Shown piece after piece: positions 49,995-64,000 of a stretch of 64,000 bases of DNA (the stretch's first letter is position 1; every line of letters starts with the position of its first letter). The notes beneath the pieces were generated by a model, which saw nothing but the letters and a program-made list of their open reading frames with translations, made no database searches and was not told where the DNA came from. A program made the position numbers and the translations under genes. This DNA comes from Anisakis pegreffii (lineage: Eukaryota > Nematoda > Chromadorea > Rhabditida > Anisakidae): assembly GCA_035041965.1 (NCBI GenBank), contig JAPYMA010000736.1:243476-307475 (forward strand). The letters are read 5' to 3'.

Positions 49995-50482
49995 GAGCAA
50001 ATGGCTCTGAATCGATGAGTTTAAAATGAAAATTTGGTGTTCACGATTGGTTTTGTGGCAGGGCTCAGCACAAAAATAGTTTACAGATCAGAAATTCCTC
50101 TGTGCTTTCTCTCCAAGAGTTGCTTCTGAAAATACTTTTGCTTGACGAAATAAATAAATAGTAAGTATCTTCGCTGATTATGTACACAACGGCAATCGCA
50201 ATCCATACACGTTATAAACGAGATTAAGGCTTTCCGAGATCAACGAGATCAGAAGTTTCATTTATTCGCTCGTGCGATATCATGTTGAATGAAAAAAATC
50301 ATGCTTGTTACTCGATGTCGACTATGCGTTTTGACTGTGTGATCAGCTCTAACTGTAAGATGCTGAATCGACTGATCACGGCTATTTGCATCAAGCCTTG
50401 CTCATTGGATACGTTGCATGCAACTCTTCCTTTCTGTCGAAAATGTCAAGAAATCCTTGGAATCCACGTTTCTTCATTGGTT

Positions 50483-50825
50483 GTCGCTACTAAACCCTCT
50501 TGATTGCGATCTCTTGAATGAGATGAAACTTTGTCAAAGATTTTGCATAACCGACGCGTTCTGCAAATCGAATCGAACTCACGCCCTCTGAACAGATCAA
50601 TCGAATCGAACTCACGCCCTCTGAACAGATCAATCGAATCGAACTCACGCCCTCTGAACAGATCAATCGAATCGAACTCACGCCCTCTGAACAGATCAAT
50701 CGCATCCTCAAAGCCCAGCATCTAAACACCACTACACTATCGGCCATTGCCCAATCATTTCTATTGGATTTAAGTACTATCTTCTTTAAATACTGTCATC
50801 ATTGTATGCTGGCTTTTCACGCTAT
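50483..50825 (-). mobile_element. tRNA-derived SINE, copy 3
   Basis: Third copy, same orientation as copy 2, expanded to about 340 bp by a minisatellite at the B-box side. It runs from GTCGCTACTAAACCC to CATTGTATGCTGGCTTTTCACG, upstream of jip-1 exon 1. Confidence 0.75.
50568..50702. repeat. 33-bp minisatellite, four units, inside SINE copy 3
   Basis: Units marked by ACGCCCTCTGAACAGATCAA at 50581, 50614, 50647 and 50680 are essentially identical. Each includes the SINE's B box-like segment, which occurs once in copies 1 and 2. Confidence 0.95.
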
Positions 50826-53800
50826 CGCAACAATACGCGAATTTTATTAATAGTTGTGGATTTTTTGGAAATTAAAAAATTCAATTGTCGCGTCAAACGA
50901 ATTCAATAGAAATCATTGATTGTGAACAGCAGCGTTTAAAACGAGGATTTCAATCATCGAAATGCATTCAGTGACAATGGATTATCTGGTGAACCGCTGC
51001 TACTGATGATGATGCTACTGCTGCTTTGTTTACATAAACTTCACATCTCTATAACAAACAATGGAAAAAGTGAAATAGGAATGATTGGAGTGTCAAATTT
51101 CCCGTGGCCACAGTGAATAATGTGCACGGGAACGGCTCCCCTGAATGAGCCGACAAAGCAAACACTGAAAATTCGCATTCCCATTCGATAGCCAGTCCAA
51201 GTGCATCCATTTTGTCAACAAAATTTAAACGAATTTCATGAAATATTCATCTAGGCAACGATTCAGATGTGAAGTTTCTGCCGAATGTAAATTTTTGAAA
51301 ACAGAACGAGAGATAAGGCCAAACAACACCGTGCTGAAATATTCAACGACATAATTGACCAATAAATGTTATACTTCTCGAAAAAAAGATTAATTGCGGA
51401 AAACATGCATTCGTTAGGCTTCTTTCAGCCTAGTGCAAGCGAACTGAATCGCGCCTGTCACTCACGCTTGCATCCTCAATTTTCGACGATAGAAACTCCA
51501 TTCGCTAGACGCAAATGCTGCTGAGGAAAAACCTTCTGTTGAAACCTTGTTGAAACCCTAGCAGCAGCAGCCGCAGCACATTCGTATGAAAACGTATGAA
51601 AAGCGCTAAAGACAGCATGTTCAAGGACAATTAGAAGCCTGCGGCCTAGAGGAGAGCAATTTAAGCATTTGAAGCATTTCAATGAGGTGTTGCTGCTGCT
51701 GAAAGGAAGCTTTTATCAGATTCAATAATCGACAATTCACCCAATTGAACTTAAAATCATTTGCACTCTCGAACAGCAAAAAAACAAAATCAATAAAATT
51801 TTTTAAAATGTGTGTTCATATCAGCACATTCCATGTGTTTTACTTTATAGTTTAGAATAGTTTTCGAAGATATTACTTATGCGTTTACAGAGGGTTTGAC
51901 GTAAATACAGTGGCCGGGTAATGCACTCGTAAATCTTAACGATCTTCATAAGTGATAACGATCTCATGAAATAAGTAATATCTTATGGAATGTTTCTTAA
52001 ATTTCTTATATGATCATGAAATATAACTATTTTGAAATAGTACTGACAACATTCTGATGGATATACCTGAAAGCTCGATAGAATCAATACCCCTTCCTGA
52101 AATGAACCTCAGACGTCTTAAAATGTGAATGAGCCGCAGTACGTGAGGCGTCATCGATATTCATTGCTATACTCCAACTGATTTCATTGTCAGATAATCT
52201 TGGCCCATTGAAATAAATCGGCTATCTAATTGTTATATACAAGCAATTCCACAAGGAATGGGAACAACCAACAAAGTCGGAAGGCGATCTACTTTTGGGA
52301 AATGACACGCGAGACAAGTTTCGTTGGCAAACCGCTGAAGGTGCACGCAGTTGAGGTGGAAATTCGGTGTTGAGGGTAAGTTGAGGGTGAGCCGGATCTG
52401 ATATCCGGATTCAAAAGGGCAATCATTCAAGTTGTCTTCGTTTCAGCTAAAATTGAATGCTGTAAATGCAAATGCTTGTTGTCACATGAAAGATAGCTTG
52501 AAACCATAAGAAATGAGTGCAATTGAAATATATTTTTAAGCAAAGCGATCAATATGAGAAACGTCATCGATGTGTGAGTGCTGTGTGCACAATTAAGTTC
52601 CAAAAAATTCCACTTGAGGACATACGCCTACATATGGAAGAATAATTGTTTCCTGAGTGGTGCGCAAAAGCAATCAAAAATTGAGGCAGACGAAAGCTTT
52701 GGAGAAACTAAACAAAGTCTGTGTGAGTTTAGAAATGAAGTCTCGTTCCGGAATTGGACGTTTACAGTTGAATAAGCCGGCTATGAGGGTGGAGTCACTT
52801 CTGTGGTCCACCCTGAAATCCTCATGACTTTAGCGAAATCAATTCTGACTCGCAAGTTAGAATCGAATCTTAAAAAATATCCTTAACAGACGGATTTTTT
52901 TTGTTGAATTCACGACTCGCATTCAAAATCTCGTCATAATATTCATAGTGTTATTGGTTGGCCTTGTTGTTCCGAATGCACTTTTAATCTGCTGTTCTTT
53001 CCCCAATCACACTGTGACACTCACGAGAAGGCCGTGAGAAGCAACTGAAGAGAACTGGAAGGGCCATCTAGAAGAAAGCGAAAGTGAGGTGGATTTTATG
53101 AGTGGTCAGGATCGAAGGATCACTTAAATGCTGGCTGGAATGAATATGCAATAACGAGATCAGATTCTGAGATCTGATCTTAGCCGACAAATTTGGACGA
53201 TAGAATTTATTCAGTGCAAGAGTTGAATTGAGCAAGAGTGCTCTCGACTCCGCTGACGCCGCTAGAGTGCACAGGCATCAAGCACACACTGCACAAAGCA
53301 ATGCGATGCATGACAAAATCAATGCATGACAACGTTCCCGTATGTGGTTGATGAAGTCAAATTTCATTTCTCACACTACTTTCACATGAAGAATATTGAT
53401 GTGGTTTCGTTGAATTCATTTCTAGACCAATTGGTTTCTCAATTTCATTTGTAAATGCTATCGAACAAACATACTAAACAGCAAGTTTGATTCTTTTGTA
53501 AATTGGAGCCAGAATTTTGAGCGAGTAACTGAATCCAATGAGTGACCGAGCAGATAAATCAAAGCCAATGCTGCTTTCAGGCGAATGATTCCCGAAACTG
53601 ACGTTTCAGACAACTGGATAGTGTTATTGTCGCGAATTTAGAACGGTAAGCAAAAGCAGGAAAAAGTCGAGAACTCTTAAAAAATATTCTGATATACAGT
53701 CACATTTTGCATTTGTGACTTGAATGCAGTGATTGTTTGAGCACACAATTCATGCCGTGATTGGTTTTAGGTGAACGCTTCTAAATTATTTGTTTGAAGC

Positions 53801-56800
53801 AATTGGTAGGCTAAACTCTTAAATCTAGAAGAATATGAATGAAGCAACTAAGCTGAAAGCTTACGAGGATGACATTGAGGTGAACTTTCAATCCTCAACA
53901 AAATCAATAGATGAACAAGCACGTCTCTTAGGGGTTCGATTCGTAGGAAATTAAAGGCCCTAGTTGACTTTAACCAATATTGGCTGAACACATAAATTCC
54001 CACTAGAGGACGTTTTCAGGATTTGCAGCCAAATATGTGATTGTTTATTCAATTACGCGCAATGCTAGCTAGTTTATGCGAAGAGGGTAGAGGGTCCAAG
54101 TGCATGGAGGAGCATGTAACTCCAATCCAATGCAAAACCCAAAGCAAAATTCCTGCATGGCTTTGAAAATCGTCGTTTTTGGATGAAAATAACGGCTGAT
54201 AGAAATTTCAGATAATGATCTTGCAGAGTAGAGTTGAGTTGAATTTGCTGCACCTGCGTCAGGCGATCACGATGCCTGGCACGAACTCACTTTTATATAA
54301 AGCGAGCGGAGATTGCTGCTGGATAGAGATAGAGATAATTTTATTTTTCAAGTGATGTTCATGAGGATCCCACCGATTTGCATCTTCATAAGCAGGTGTT
54401 TCCTCTCGGTAATTAGCATAAATCAAAAGGATAATATTGCGATCAAGAGAGGATAGCCTCTCAGAGCATGCACAATATTTTAATAATGAGCACACATGAG
54501 TGGATAATCTGATACAAATGAAATCGCACATGAAAACAATATCAAAAACAACATTTGCAGTTTAAAATGAATCAGTGCCGAGAGCTGTTATGATTCTTGG
54601 AATGTCAGTAGAAAAGCTAGCTCTAGCTGGCGACGAATACAAACTTACACAATTAGTGAGAGTGCGATTTTTGACAGCAAATGCAATCAGCTAACTTATC
54701 ATCCATGTTTAAGCCGGAACAGAAAAGAATCTTGATGGGATCCAAAACGGTTCTGATTCAAATCCTCCAAATTTGACTTATGAACAACGCATTAAGGTTT
54801 AAATTGTGTTTGCTGATACAGGATGTGATTTATAATATCTTGAAATGAAATGAAAACCGAACAGGAAAATCAAAACAGAATCGACGAGATCAAAGCTGAA
54901 TGAGAAGGCTGACGTCCTTTGGGAGAATGCATAGAACAACAACAACAACGTCAAAAGAAGACGCTCGTTACTCAGGAATTTTCTATAAAATTGCTTGATA
55001 TAGTGAATAGATAGATGAATGATGGCTTCTCAGCTGGAATCTACTACTACTACAATATAGCAGCAGGAACAAGCTGTATCTCTATTCGGAAGGCATGTGA
55101 ATGCTTAGGCGAGCGAGCACAAGGATATAGATAAATCGCACGCAAAACCACCACCATATATAAGGCATTATCTGAATAGCGCTGCTAGTCGTCTCGATAT
55201 CAGCTTAAAAATTTGACAGAGAAAACTATAAGCTGCCAGCTAAACAGCAGCTTCTTCTTCCAATGCTGAACTCTCCATTTGTCATGCAAACAAGCGTTTG
55301 TTCTACGGCTTCTTGATGCCTCCCTCTTGATGAAGACACGACGTACAAGCCTAGCTGGAGAAAAGGCACACATGTATATGTGTATACGTACACATGCATT
55401 TGGCTCATGCATGTATTTTAGCGTATCATGCATTCCTTATTCGATCTATATTAAGCACACAACAACAACGTAACCAACTACTAACACACCCACAACAGAA
55501 TTCGCCTGCAAGCAGCATACACACAGCAATAAGTTTGCTTATTTCTTTGAAACACACCATTGATTTGAAATTTCATGACGGCCACTAGCACACGAATCGA
55601 TACCCTCAAAGAAGGTTAAGCCTTCATCATTGAAAAGAAGATATTAGCTGTCATCTTCTTACACTATCATTAGTCTAACATGATGCCTCGGGACATCTTT
55701 CCATCAATATTTTTCAATTCCTTCAAATCATTAATTTCATTTGACCAGCAAAATCAGATCCAACACTTTAATTCCGTGTGCTCTTTATGTCCTTCATCAG
55801 AGCCATACGGTTGGTTCAACGTATAGCCAGTCAGCCAGCAGCCTAGTGCAGAGCCAACTCATTAGGCTAGATTATTAGATGTACAATTGAATTCGAGCGA
55901 AGAGCATGCAAGCGAAGTAGGATGATGATACAATTCGTTTGTGAGTGATATTATAGTTTCGGATAAATGCTTAAGGAGATGCGATAAGATGCAAAACGCA
56001 TTCCATCTAGAAGATGAAGACGCAAACGTCCAGATGGTTATGCCTTATTGTTCGCGCTAGGCTGATGTCATTAAAATCGCTCTCGATTATGTTAGCTGCA
56101 AGCATATGAGCATGACTTATGCTACTGGTGGTGGCTTTATATGAGATATGCATCCGCTTGGATATATCACACGGGTGGATAGTAAGGCATTTCGGCTAAA
56201 ATCTTGAAGAGGAATGAAGCATGCGTCATGGAAATTGCTCATCATCCATAATTGAATCATCATTTAAATGATGTCGCTCACAAATGACATAAGGTAATTA
56301 ACAAAGCAATCGACCAAAAACAATGTAAAGATATGGAATATTGCAAAAAAAAATAGAGCCACTAAGACGTGAGTGGCAATGAATTTTCAGATTTTAATGA
56401 GTGAATTGACCAGGCTAGAAATCGAGATTTGAGGGATTGACTTTAGGGATTGACTTTAAACTGAAAGCTTTGAACTAAAAAAATCTTCCAACTGAAAATC
56501 TACGGGCGTGCCTAAACTTATTAAGTGGGCATACATTATGTGATAACTGAGGCGGAAATTTTGGAATGGTATTCGGCTGCCCAATGACTTGGCTTCTTCT
56601 CATAAAGCACATTTGGACATTAATTTCTAACTAATGACTGTCGCTATCCAATAATCTCGTCTCATCAGCTTGGATCTGGGTAGAATCAACAATGATTCAT
56701 ACGTGGCTTTGCTTCTAACCTACGAAGGATTGATTTATCACATGAGGAAATGAATCCATCATTCAGGCGAAGATCGATTAGCCAGGCAAGTATCCGATTA

Positions 56801-58501
56801 CAAACTAGGAGTGGGTGCATTTACTAGGTATAGCACTATGTGCTACTCGCATACAATGCTTTAATCCATTAAGATTTGAAATGACTGACATCAATAATCC
56901 CTATATTCTCGAGAGTTTAACTCTTTAAAAGATAGAACAGCGCATTTGACTTCGCGAAGAGTTTAAATGAAATTTTCAATTTTTTAAGAATTCCATCAGT
57001 GTAAAAGTTTAATGAAACACCCGAATACTCGATCCAAACCATATGAGATTCTAGAGTACTTTCAGAACCAAAATCCCTCCAGTGCTCAGATTCAGCAAAG
57101 TGTTAATCCATGCAAGCTTATTACTTAACCTCGGATTCCACAAAGCTTCCTCTACCCTGTGCTCTCCTAATCTTCACGATTAAACGTGTTCTGCAGTTAA
57201 CCCCCCCCTTCCCTGTCCGATTTACAATTCTCAATAAAACTTTATGGAGGTACTAAGGTGCTATATGCGCTTTTGATATTTTTGAGTGTTCAGCTGAGCA
57301 GATATCATCATCATTCCAAACAAACCAACGTCAATAGCGGTTTGTTCAGTGTTTTGGTGTGTTACCTAGGCGACATTCAAGCAGATTATCTACGAACTTC
57401 ACTAACACTTCACAGAAAATTCTGTTGAAAGAGCTGGCTGGCAATAATAAGGTTAAAAAATATCTCACAGCTCTAACAATAAGTAGCTGATCTTCTCATG
57501 TGATGAACAACAATCAAACAAATGCGATGAAATTGCCTGCATTTTATCCGATATTAGCAATTAAAGGCACTTTAGAGCTTCGTGCGATTGGAGGAGTTCA
57601 TAATCGGAGCATGGATAACAATCAAGAGAGATAGGTTTGTGAGGGACTTTACCAATCAGTCCACCGAAAATGACCAGAAACCCCGAATGAATGGAATTAT
57701 TCCTAGAAGCTCAAATAGAAGAAATTCATTGCTGGTAGATTCCTCTTGGAGCATTCAAGCAGATTTCTATTGAAGAAACCATAATATTGATGGCTTCTCA
57801 GTTAAAAGGAGATAAGCTCACTCTGTTGATGATAAGAGACAAGCTCACAGTGATTTAGGTAATGGAGCCGAGCACACACCTTAAATTTTGCTCCAGGATA
57901 CGGTTAAAATTTCCAGCTGAAAGTCATGCAAGCACCTACGGCTTGGAACCACCGTAAGAATGCTGAAACAACAGCTGAATTGGTTCGCTTGCATCTGCAC
58001 ACGTCAATTGTTGTTAATTGCCTGTTGAATTGCTCTTAGCATTGGCCAGTGCAAGCCATTATCAATGCCGCATCTAATCTCCTCACATCACCACAATATC
58101 CATTCTCAAACAAATCATCCAGAAATGCGATTGAAACGGCTTTCAGAGGGACTTGATAAATGAAGACAAAACACACAACAGCACATGAATGCAGTGAGTG
58201 GTGGTGGTACAGTAGATAGGAATGTATGAAATTCATACCAAAAAACAGCTCTTCACACAGCAATTTTGGAGCAGTTGCAGTGCAAGACGGTCAAATGAGA
58301 TTTTCTTAATACACGTCTTTGACATAGGAATGAGAGGAGCATCATTAAGTGCTCAAAGCTTATGCGCTTACTAAAATGCGAATTTAAAAATGCTCGAAAT
58401 TTCAAACATTTGAAAATTTTCGTCTATCTTCCCTCATACGCATATCATTCGAATGGCTCAGAAATCTATCTGAAGTGATCCCCAAATAGAGTGCAATAAC
58501 T
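50826..58501. other. Upstream of jip-1, no supported gene
   Basis: 7.7 kb of AT-rich sequence with only short frames and no convincing splice pairs or known motifs. It may include jip-1 promoter and untranslated exons, which I cannot place. Confidence 0.4.
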
Positions 58502-58995
58502 GTGCAGAATGAATCGGACACGCACAAAGCATGGACACGAACAGCTAGCCGTCAAATTATGAAAGGTCCGAAGTTTGGATTTTTCACATCTATAAAGACG
58601 AATAAACAGATGAGTGAAAATCAAAAGGTAGATAGAGATAAGCCGGCTTCAAATCGCTCAGTTGCATCTAGCCTGGTGCATGTCAAAACAATAAATTAGA
58701 ATCCAGCCGAGATCAGGCGTGTGGATTCATCACGATATGCGACAATTGCACCGCCGAAGGCGCTCAATAAGCATGGCAATCGCCAGCATTCCAGACTTAG
58801 ACAACAGCAGCACAGTGAACACGGTGCGGTGCAAATATGCTATGGAAACAGATGCAGGAAGCGATGGAGTTGTCAAATGAAACGCAATCTAATTTGGGGA
58901 CACAAACCGAGAATGGAAACCAAATTCCAAAATGTGCAGCGCCATTGCTCTCTCAACTTCTCCAGTCTACGATCATCAAATCAGAATAACGCCTG
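58502..58995 (+). other. Coding-like patch, possible two-exon gene part
   Basis: A plus-strand frame 58502-58699 (containing KGPKFGFFTSIKTNKQMSEN) is followed after a stop by a second open frame from 58709 with EIRRVDSSRYATIAPPKAL, then a Gln/Arg-rich run, to a stop at 58996. Codon composition is richer than the surroundings. A further in-frame alternative opens at an ATG near 58854 (MQEAMELSNETQSNLG). No unambiguous start or splice pair was found and no family is recognised. Confidence 0.3.
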
Positions 58996-60569
58996 ATTGA
59001 CCGATAGCAGCTCTATCCAAAAGGACAGCAATAAAGGCAGCAAAATCATCTGACAAGCCGACGAACTTACATTTGACAACGAACCAACCTCAAAATAATT
59101 GCTCCTGATACTGCTAAGCAGTTGCTTGTAAAAGGCACATCAATGTATCATCAACTGAATGCACAAGTTTTGAAGTGAGTGTCTGTAAGCTTTCAGCTGC
59201 TAGGCTAGTTTGAAACCTGCTCACTAGAGTCTCGCCTAGTGAAGCCTAGTGCAGGCTGCGTGAATTTCTTTGAAGCAGGCTTCTTGAACGTAAGAACAGT
59301 TGTGGGAAGGCTAGCCAGGTACGAATCTCCAGTTGGTAAGGACTGCTGAATTTGGTCAACGAATAATTTTTTTATTGGCTAACTCCGCTTCACTTCATCC
59401 GTTTACTCATCCATAACAGAGATTTAATTTCGACGCTCAATAATGAAAGCGTTTTATGCGCCCAGCAAACATCCCATTGCCAGTGGAAAGGATTCTACTG
59501 GAATCTGCTATAAATATGGAAATAAATATGCGAGATCAAAATTAATTCGAAGGCAACTGATATTGAATCGTTTTCTCGAGTGGATCTCTCCCTCTGAATC
59601 TTTTGAAGTCTCGTAATGCAGTTTCACTGGTGGCATTTTAGGTATGGTTCACTCCAACGAATAAATGATTGAGATGATATATTCCAATGAAGTCAATAAA
59701 ACAATCCTGATTGATGAATTGATATCCCGAACAAGGCCAGAAGCATAGGAACAGTCTAAAGGAGAGCAGGGAAAAACTGAAATTTGGATGGAAACATGGG
59801 AATAGCCAAAGACATCTTCTTTGATAATGTGACACCGTATGAAGTTTCGTTTATGTGGGCATTCGCATCACTATCTATTATATAATAATGATCTCGTTTT
59901 GCTGATCCAATTTCTCACTTCTTTATAGTGATTAGAATCTCGCATTGTTTCATAATTACATTCATCTTTCTATATTTTATCGCCTAAAAACTTATTATAG
60001 AAAATCTTAATCTTATCTAAAATTTGCTGTTTAGCTCAGGCTGTCTTCGCCTTTTTTGGCTCATAGACCATTATCTTCGTTAGTCTCTGTGGAAATAGGA
60101 TAGTTTCAATGTACTATTGTCACAGTCAGTCAATTAACCTTCCCTTGAAGGAGAAAACAGAAAGGCATCAACAACCCACAGCTGAACACCATCAAGCATG
60201 AGGAGGACTTGAAACTTCGAAACCAAAATCAGTTTCGAGAGAGCTGAGTGAGAAACTACCTTCCTTCAAAGAGGGAAAATTGTTGCGGCTGGATCTAAAC
60301 CAGGTGTAGCTTGCTGAGGATGATTTTACTGCATTGTGCAAATTCAATGATTTTAACTGTCGTTCATTATAAATAGAATAATTGTCATACTGAGAATCAC
60401 TGGTATGAATGATAATGTAGCAAGACATATTTGGATACAAAGATTGTGGATTACGGAGGATAACAGAGATATATTACAGCTAATCATAACAATATTGACG
60501 TAATAATAATATATGTATAATAAAAATGTCTTTTATTACACATCAAAATCATAGATTTTTGGATTTTTT

Positions 60570-60720
60570 GAATTTCATTTAATGATTGTTTTTATTTTTT
60601 CATTTTTTTCTTTAATTTTTATTTTTTTTATTTTTCCTTTATTTTTTATTTTTTATTTTTCATTATTTATTTTGGAAAATTGTTGTAATTTTTATTTTTT
60701 AGTTATTTTTGTTCTTGAAA
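60570..60720. repeat. T-rich low-complexity tract
   Basis: Long run of TTTTATTT/TTTTCATTTT words on the plus strand (A-rich on the minus strand). Confidence 0.8.
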
Positions 60721-61249
60721 CGACGAGATCCAGTGGATTTAAATTGCTCAGTCAACGTCCATGGTCCGATTGTTGCTGATAGTCGTTTTGAAAGGTAATG
60801 TTATCGTTGCTTTTCATTTACTGATGCGAATATCTGCTGCTGTCTGATTGGAGGGGTTTACATTGGAGGATAGGTTTATTGACAGTGATATTATTATCGC
60901 TTCTAAGGTCATTCAGCGGATTTGGCATTCATTGAGGTGGTGGATATGGCAATTGTTTTGTCGGCAAATCACTGACGGTTGATTTGGCTGTTGCTCTCCA
61001 ACTTCAGGTCGTTGGGCATATAAGAGCAAGTTCTGAACCGTGTAAATGAGGAATTAACGACGCAGTTTGGTATAAGTATGACTTCGGCATACATAATTAT
61101 AACTTCGGTATAAGTATGACATTCCACGCCTCTGCTGCTGGTGGTGAAGTAGGCTGTATGAGCGAAGCGGATAGTTTTAATTATGATCATGTTAATCCGC
61201 TTGTTGGATTATCACCAAGTGTGGTGGATAGAAAGTAGTGGACAGGATA

Positions 61250-61850
61250 TCAACTGCTTCAATCAGTGTTGAGTAGGAGATCAGCTTTTAGGGACGAAGG
61301 GGGGGTATTGAGGGAGGTTGAATTGTTAAATGCAATTGTTCTGGACGATAACTTTGCGTCGAGCTGATTGATCACATGCTGATTGATCGAGCTGAATGAT
61401 CGCGTGATTGAAAAATATCCACTGATAACGAATGAAGTCTTTGGTATCGATGGGTTTTTGATTGGTGTTAACGGTTTCGCTGGTGACCTTGGTTTTGAGT
61501 GTTCATCTACTGTAGACTGTCAAGTAACACTAATATCAGGAGATGGAAAAGGAGGTGCTGAGGTATTAGCTGGTATGGAGGACGTTGACTGAAGATTCTT
61601 GTCTGCATTTAGTCGAATATCGTCGAATTTCGTTGTAGTCATATGGAATTGATGCTAAAACATCAGAAAACAAATCGGAGATGACATAAACAAACGAATC
61701 ACAATAATATTCATTATGAATCTTTAATAATGCCAAGCACACAGGCACATGATCAGGATTATCCCCAACCAGTTGCTCTAAATTCTCATATGAGCGAACT
61801 CTCTCGCAGAGGCGATTTCTTTGAATTAATAAACTCGTCAACCGATTCCC
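61250..61850 (-). other. Coding-like minus-strand patch
   Basis: A 91-codon frame 61841-61566 includes ENLEQLVGDNPDHVPVCLAL, and its DNA is AT-rich yet protein-like. Overlapping its end, in another frame, is a Pro/Ser-rich run (SSIPANTSAPPFPSPDIS, then SKPRSPAKPLTPIKNPSIPK) interrupted by one TGA at about 61522. No start and no clean splice pair links them. It may be terminal exons of a gene entering from the right, a pseudogene, or chance. The family is unknown. Confidence 0.28.
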
Positions 61851-61856
61851 ACTGTT

Positions 61857-64000
61857 AATGAGCTATTCTTTAGCCTCTCAAAACATTTCCAAGGGTGCTC
61901 ATCTCCCTTTCATCATCTTAAACATATTACTTCGGCGATGGATTATGTTCTCGAAATGGATTATGTTCTACACCTGATTATGGGCCTGCTATCATGTGAA
62001 TCACTCAAAAATTGGAAAATAAGCTGAAGCTAACACATGAAAACTAATCAGTAAAAGTAGCATGTTACTATCATTAAAGAGGTATTCATCCAAATCAAAT
62101 AATACAATTATCATTTAAAAGATAACTTATAAACTATCGAGTATCAATCAAAACAATCAACGCAACATTACGATGAAATTTTAACGAAACAAAACAAATA
62201 CAGAGTGCAACAATATAATCCAAATCAATTTCACAAATCTGTAATCATTGAAACAACTGTAATTTAAAATAATTAAACGAATGATTGGACATTGATTTGC
62301 GAATCTCATAGATTTTGAAATTTCCATCTCATAACTGATAATTTTCCATCATCCCACAATCAGCATAAATTGAAATTTTGCTTCACCAAAATTTTAATTT
62401 CACACCGGAGGGTTGGTTCACACTATGAGAATCCAATCACTCTCGATCATTACAAAGATATCTTATATATTGCAGAATCAAATAAGATCAGATCATCAAC
62501 AGATCAATGTCAAAACGTTTTGAATGAACGACAGTTCAGTGATCATTGTTTCGAATGGTAACTTATGTTTCCTCAATAAGTTACCGTGTTTTATTTTTAC
62601 AAATCAGTCTTGTCACAAATTTTCTAGTAGTGATCCAGTCCTGATATTATAGATGATTGCTGGGATATATTTGCTCAGAGAGATGCCTTTCTGCTTTCAA
62701 ATCGAGCCGAAAAAATTCGCCTTTCTCAAAGACTCAACAACCTACTGCTCTCCAACCCATATCCAAATGATCAAGATCACTTAAAACAACTGCTATTCGC
62801 ACCTTCCATCAGCTCATTAATAATCTCGTAACACCTGAGATGCTCTAATTAGCGATACTACCTTCATATGGTGACAAATTATCAAATGATGGAATCTTTT
62901 GAGGGAATCAGCAATTAATTTCAGAGTTATGTTCAATTTTGCTTCCCAAGTTATTGCGTAGTACCGAATGATGGGAAAGGGTAATATCATCTTCGTCCCA
63001 TTAAGCTACACTATATAACTCCATCACCTTCAACTGCATTACTTACTTCCTAAGCATTCAATGTATCCGGCATTACAGTCCACTTCATTATGAGTTCACA
63101 AAACGATTCAATATCCAACCTTAACGAACAATTCAATACCAGCTGACCTTCGCAATAGCTAACGCCCGATTCAAATGAAAGGATCAAGGATTGAAATAAC
63201 AATGATTCCCATATCATTTCTTCGGCCTCAATAATTTGTCCCCAACATAATCAATTACTTTTCAACTTCCTAAAATTCAGCAGTCTCTTGCGACGCGAGC
63301 CTAAACCACCTAATTTCTAAAATACCGCCATGCTCTTATACTTTTGGATGAACGATTCGACATTTGCCTGTATGCGGTCCGTTGAGACATAAACTTTGCT
63401 GAGGCTTATTCAAGCTAGGGAAGTATTACTCAAGAACGCACGACTAATCACTAAAAGATATCCTGTCATTAGAAAATGCCTTCAATCGCTCCTGCATTCG
63501 ATAGATATTCACCAAGCGTGGTTTCTTACAGGATCCTAGAACGCCCTAATATTTAGAGATGTTTTGTGATCGCTGATCACTAATAAAAGGTGGCTTATGG
63601 CTTGTTCGAGCAATTATCTGTGTCAAGCAAGCACCCTACCATAGAACACTAGCAATCGTGGCAGGCTATCACGATACGTTTCATTGCCATCTAACTCATT
63701 AGTAGTAATAACACGACCAATCACCGGCATTGCTCATTAAGTTTCACGACAGTTAAACCTCCTAGATCAGCAAGGGACAGTAGCAAAGAAGCATAAAAGT
63801 TTTTGAGGAAGCGAACTACGATCCATTCAGCTACTGAATCTGCTCAGGCATTTGGTTGGACTACCCAGATAAAGACAAAAGTACCACTCAATATGACTTA
63901 TGGAAGCACAATCTGAATAGTTTCAGAGCACTCGTAAACTAGACATATTTTATACGTTACTATGTAAAGCTGGAAATATTTCTGGTATGATTCAAGGCTT
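61857..64000. other. Right edge, no supported gene
   Basis: AT-rich with short frames only. I see no repeats or RNA genes that I can support. Confidence 0.45.

Noticed and set aside
50446..50747. Repeated [11 protein letters not shown] and ICSEGVSSIRL frames
   Set aside because: Translations of the 33-bp minisatellite in the SINE.

Overview
The window is eukaryotic: genes are split by GT..AG introns, reading frames are short, and most of the sequence is AT-rich noncoding DNA. A nematode is the likeliest source. The grounds are short arrays of the TTAGGC-type telomere hexamer, TTTCAG-type acceptors and the gene families present; this is inference, not proof. I rebuilt exons by hand, accepting a junction only when donor, acceptor and codon phase agreed.

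Layout. Positions 1-2698 (+) hold the 3' end of a coiled-coil protein gene (8 exons). Positions 2.7-14 kb hold no convincing gene, only a 399-bp tandem duplication and one weak coding-like stretch. Positions 14.3-15.3 kb (+) hold a small secreted protein with two PAN/Apple-like cysteine modules. After a gene-poor gap, 19.1-20.6 kb (+) hold a four-exon, 301-residue protein of no recognised family.

The centre of the window, 22.3-50.0 kb (-), is one 22-exon gene that I identify as the JNK-interacting scaffold JIP-1 (MAPK8IP1/2 type). It carries a JNK-binding D-site, an SH3 domain, a PTB domain and the family's C-terminal PTEDIYLE. All 21 junctions are in phase and the product is about 2,025 residues, several times the mammalian size. 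It converges on the 301-residue gene. From 50 to 64 kb I see no secure gene, only two weak coding-like patches.

Repeats are rich, many of them inside jip-1 introns. They include a foldback family built from GCCTAA/TTAGGC hexamers (five copies), a tRNA-derived SINE (three copies, one with a 33-bp minisatellite), hAT-like nonautonomous elements, interstitial telomere motifs, CCAT microsatellites and several inverted repeats. The genes share no visible operon; jip-1 alone points to a pathway, JNK signalling and kinesin-1 cargo transport.
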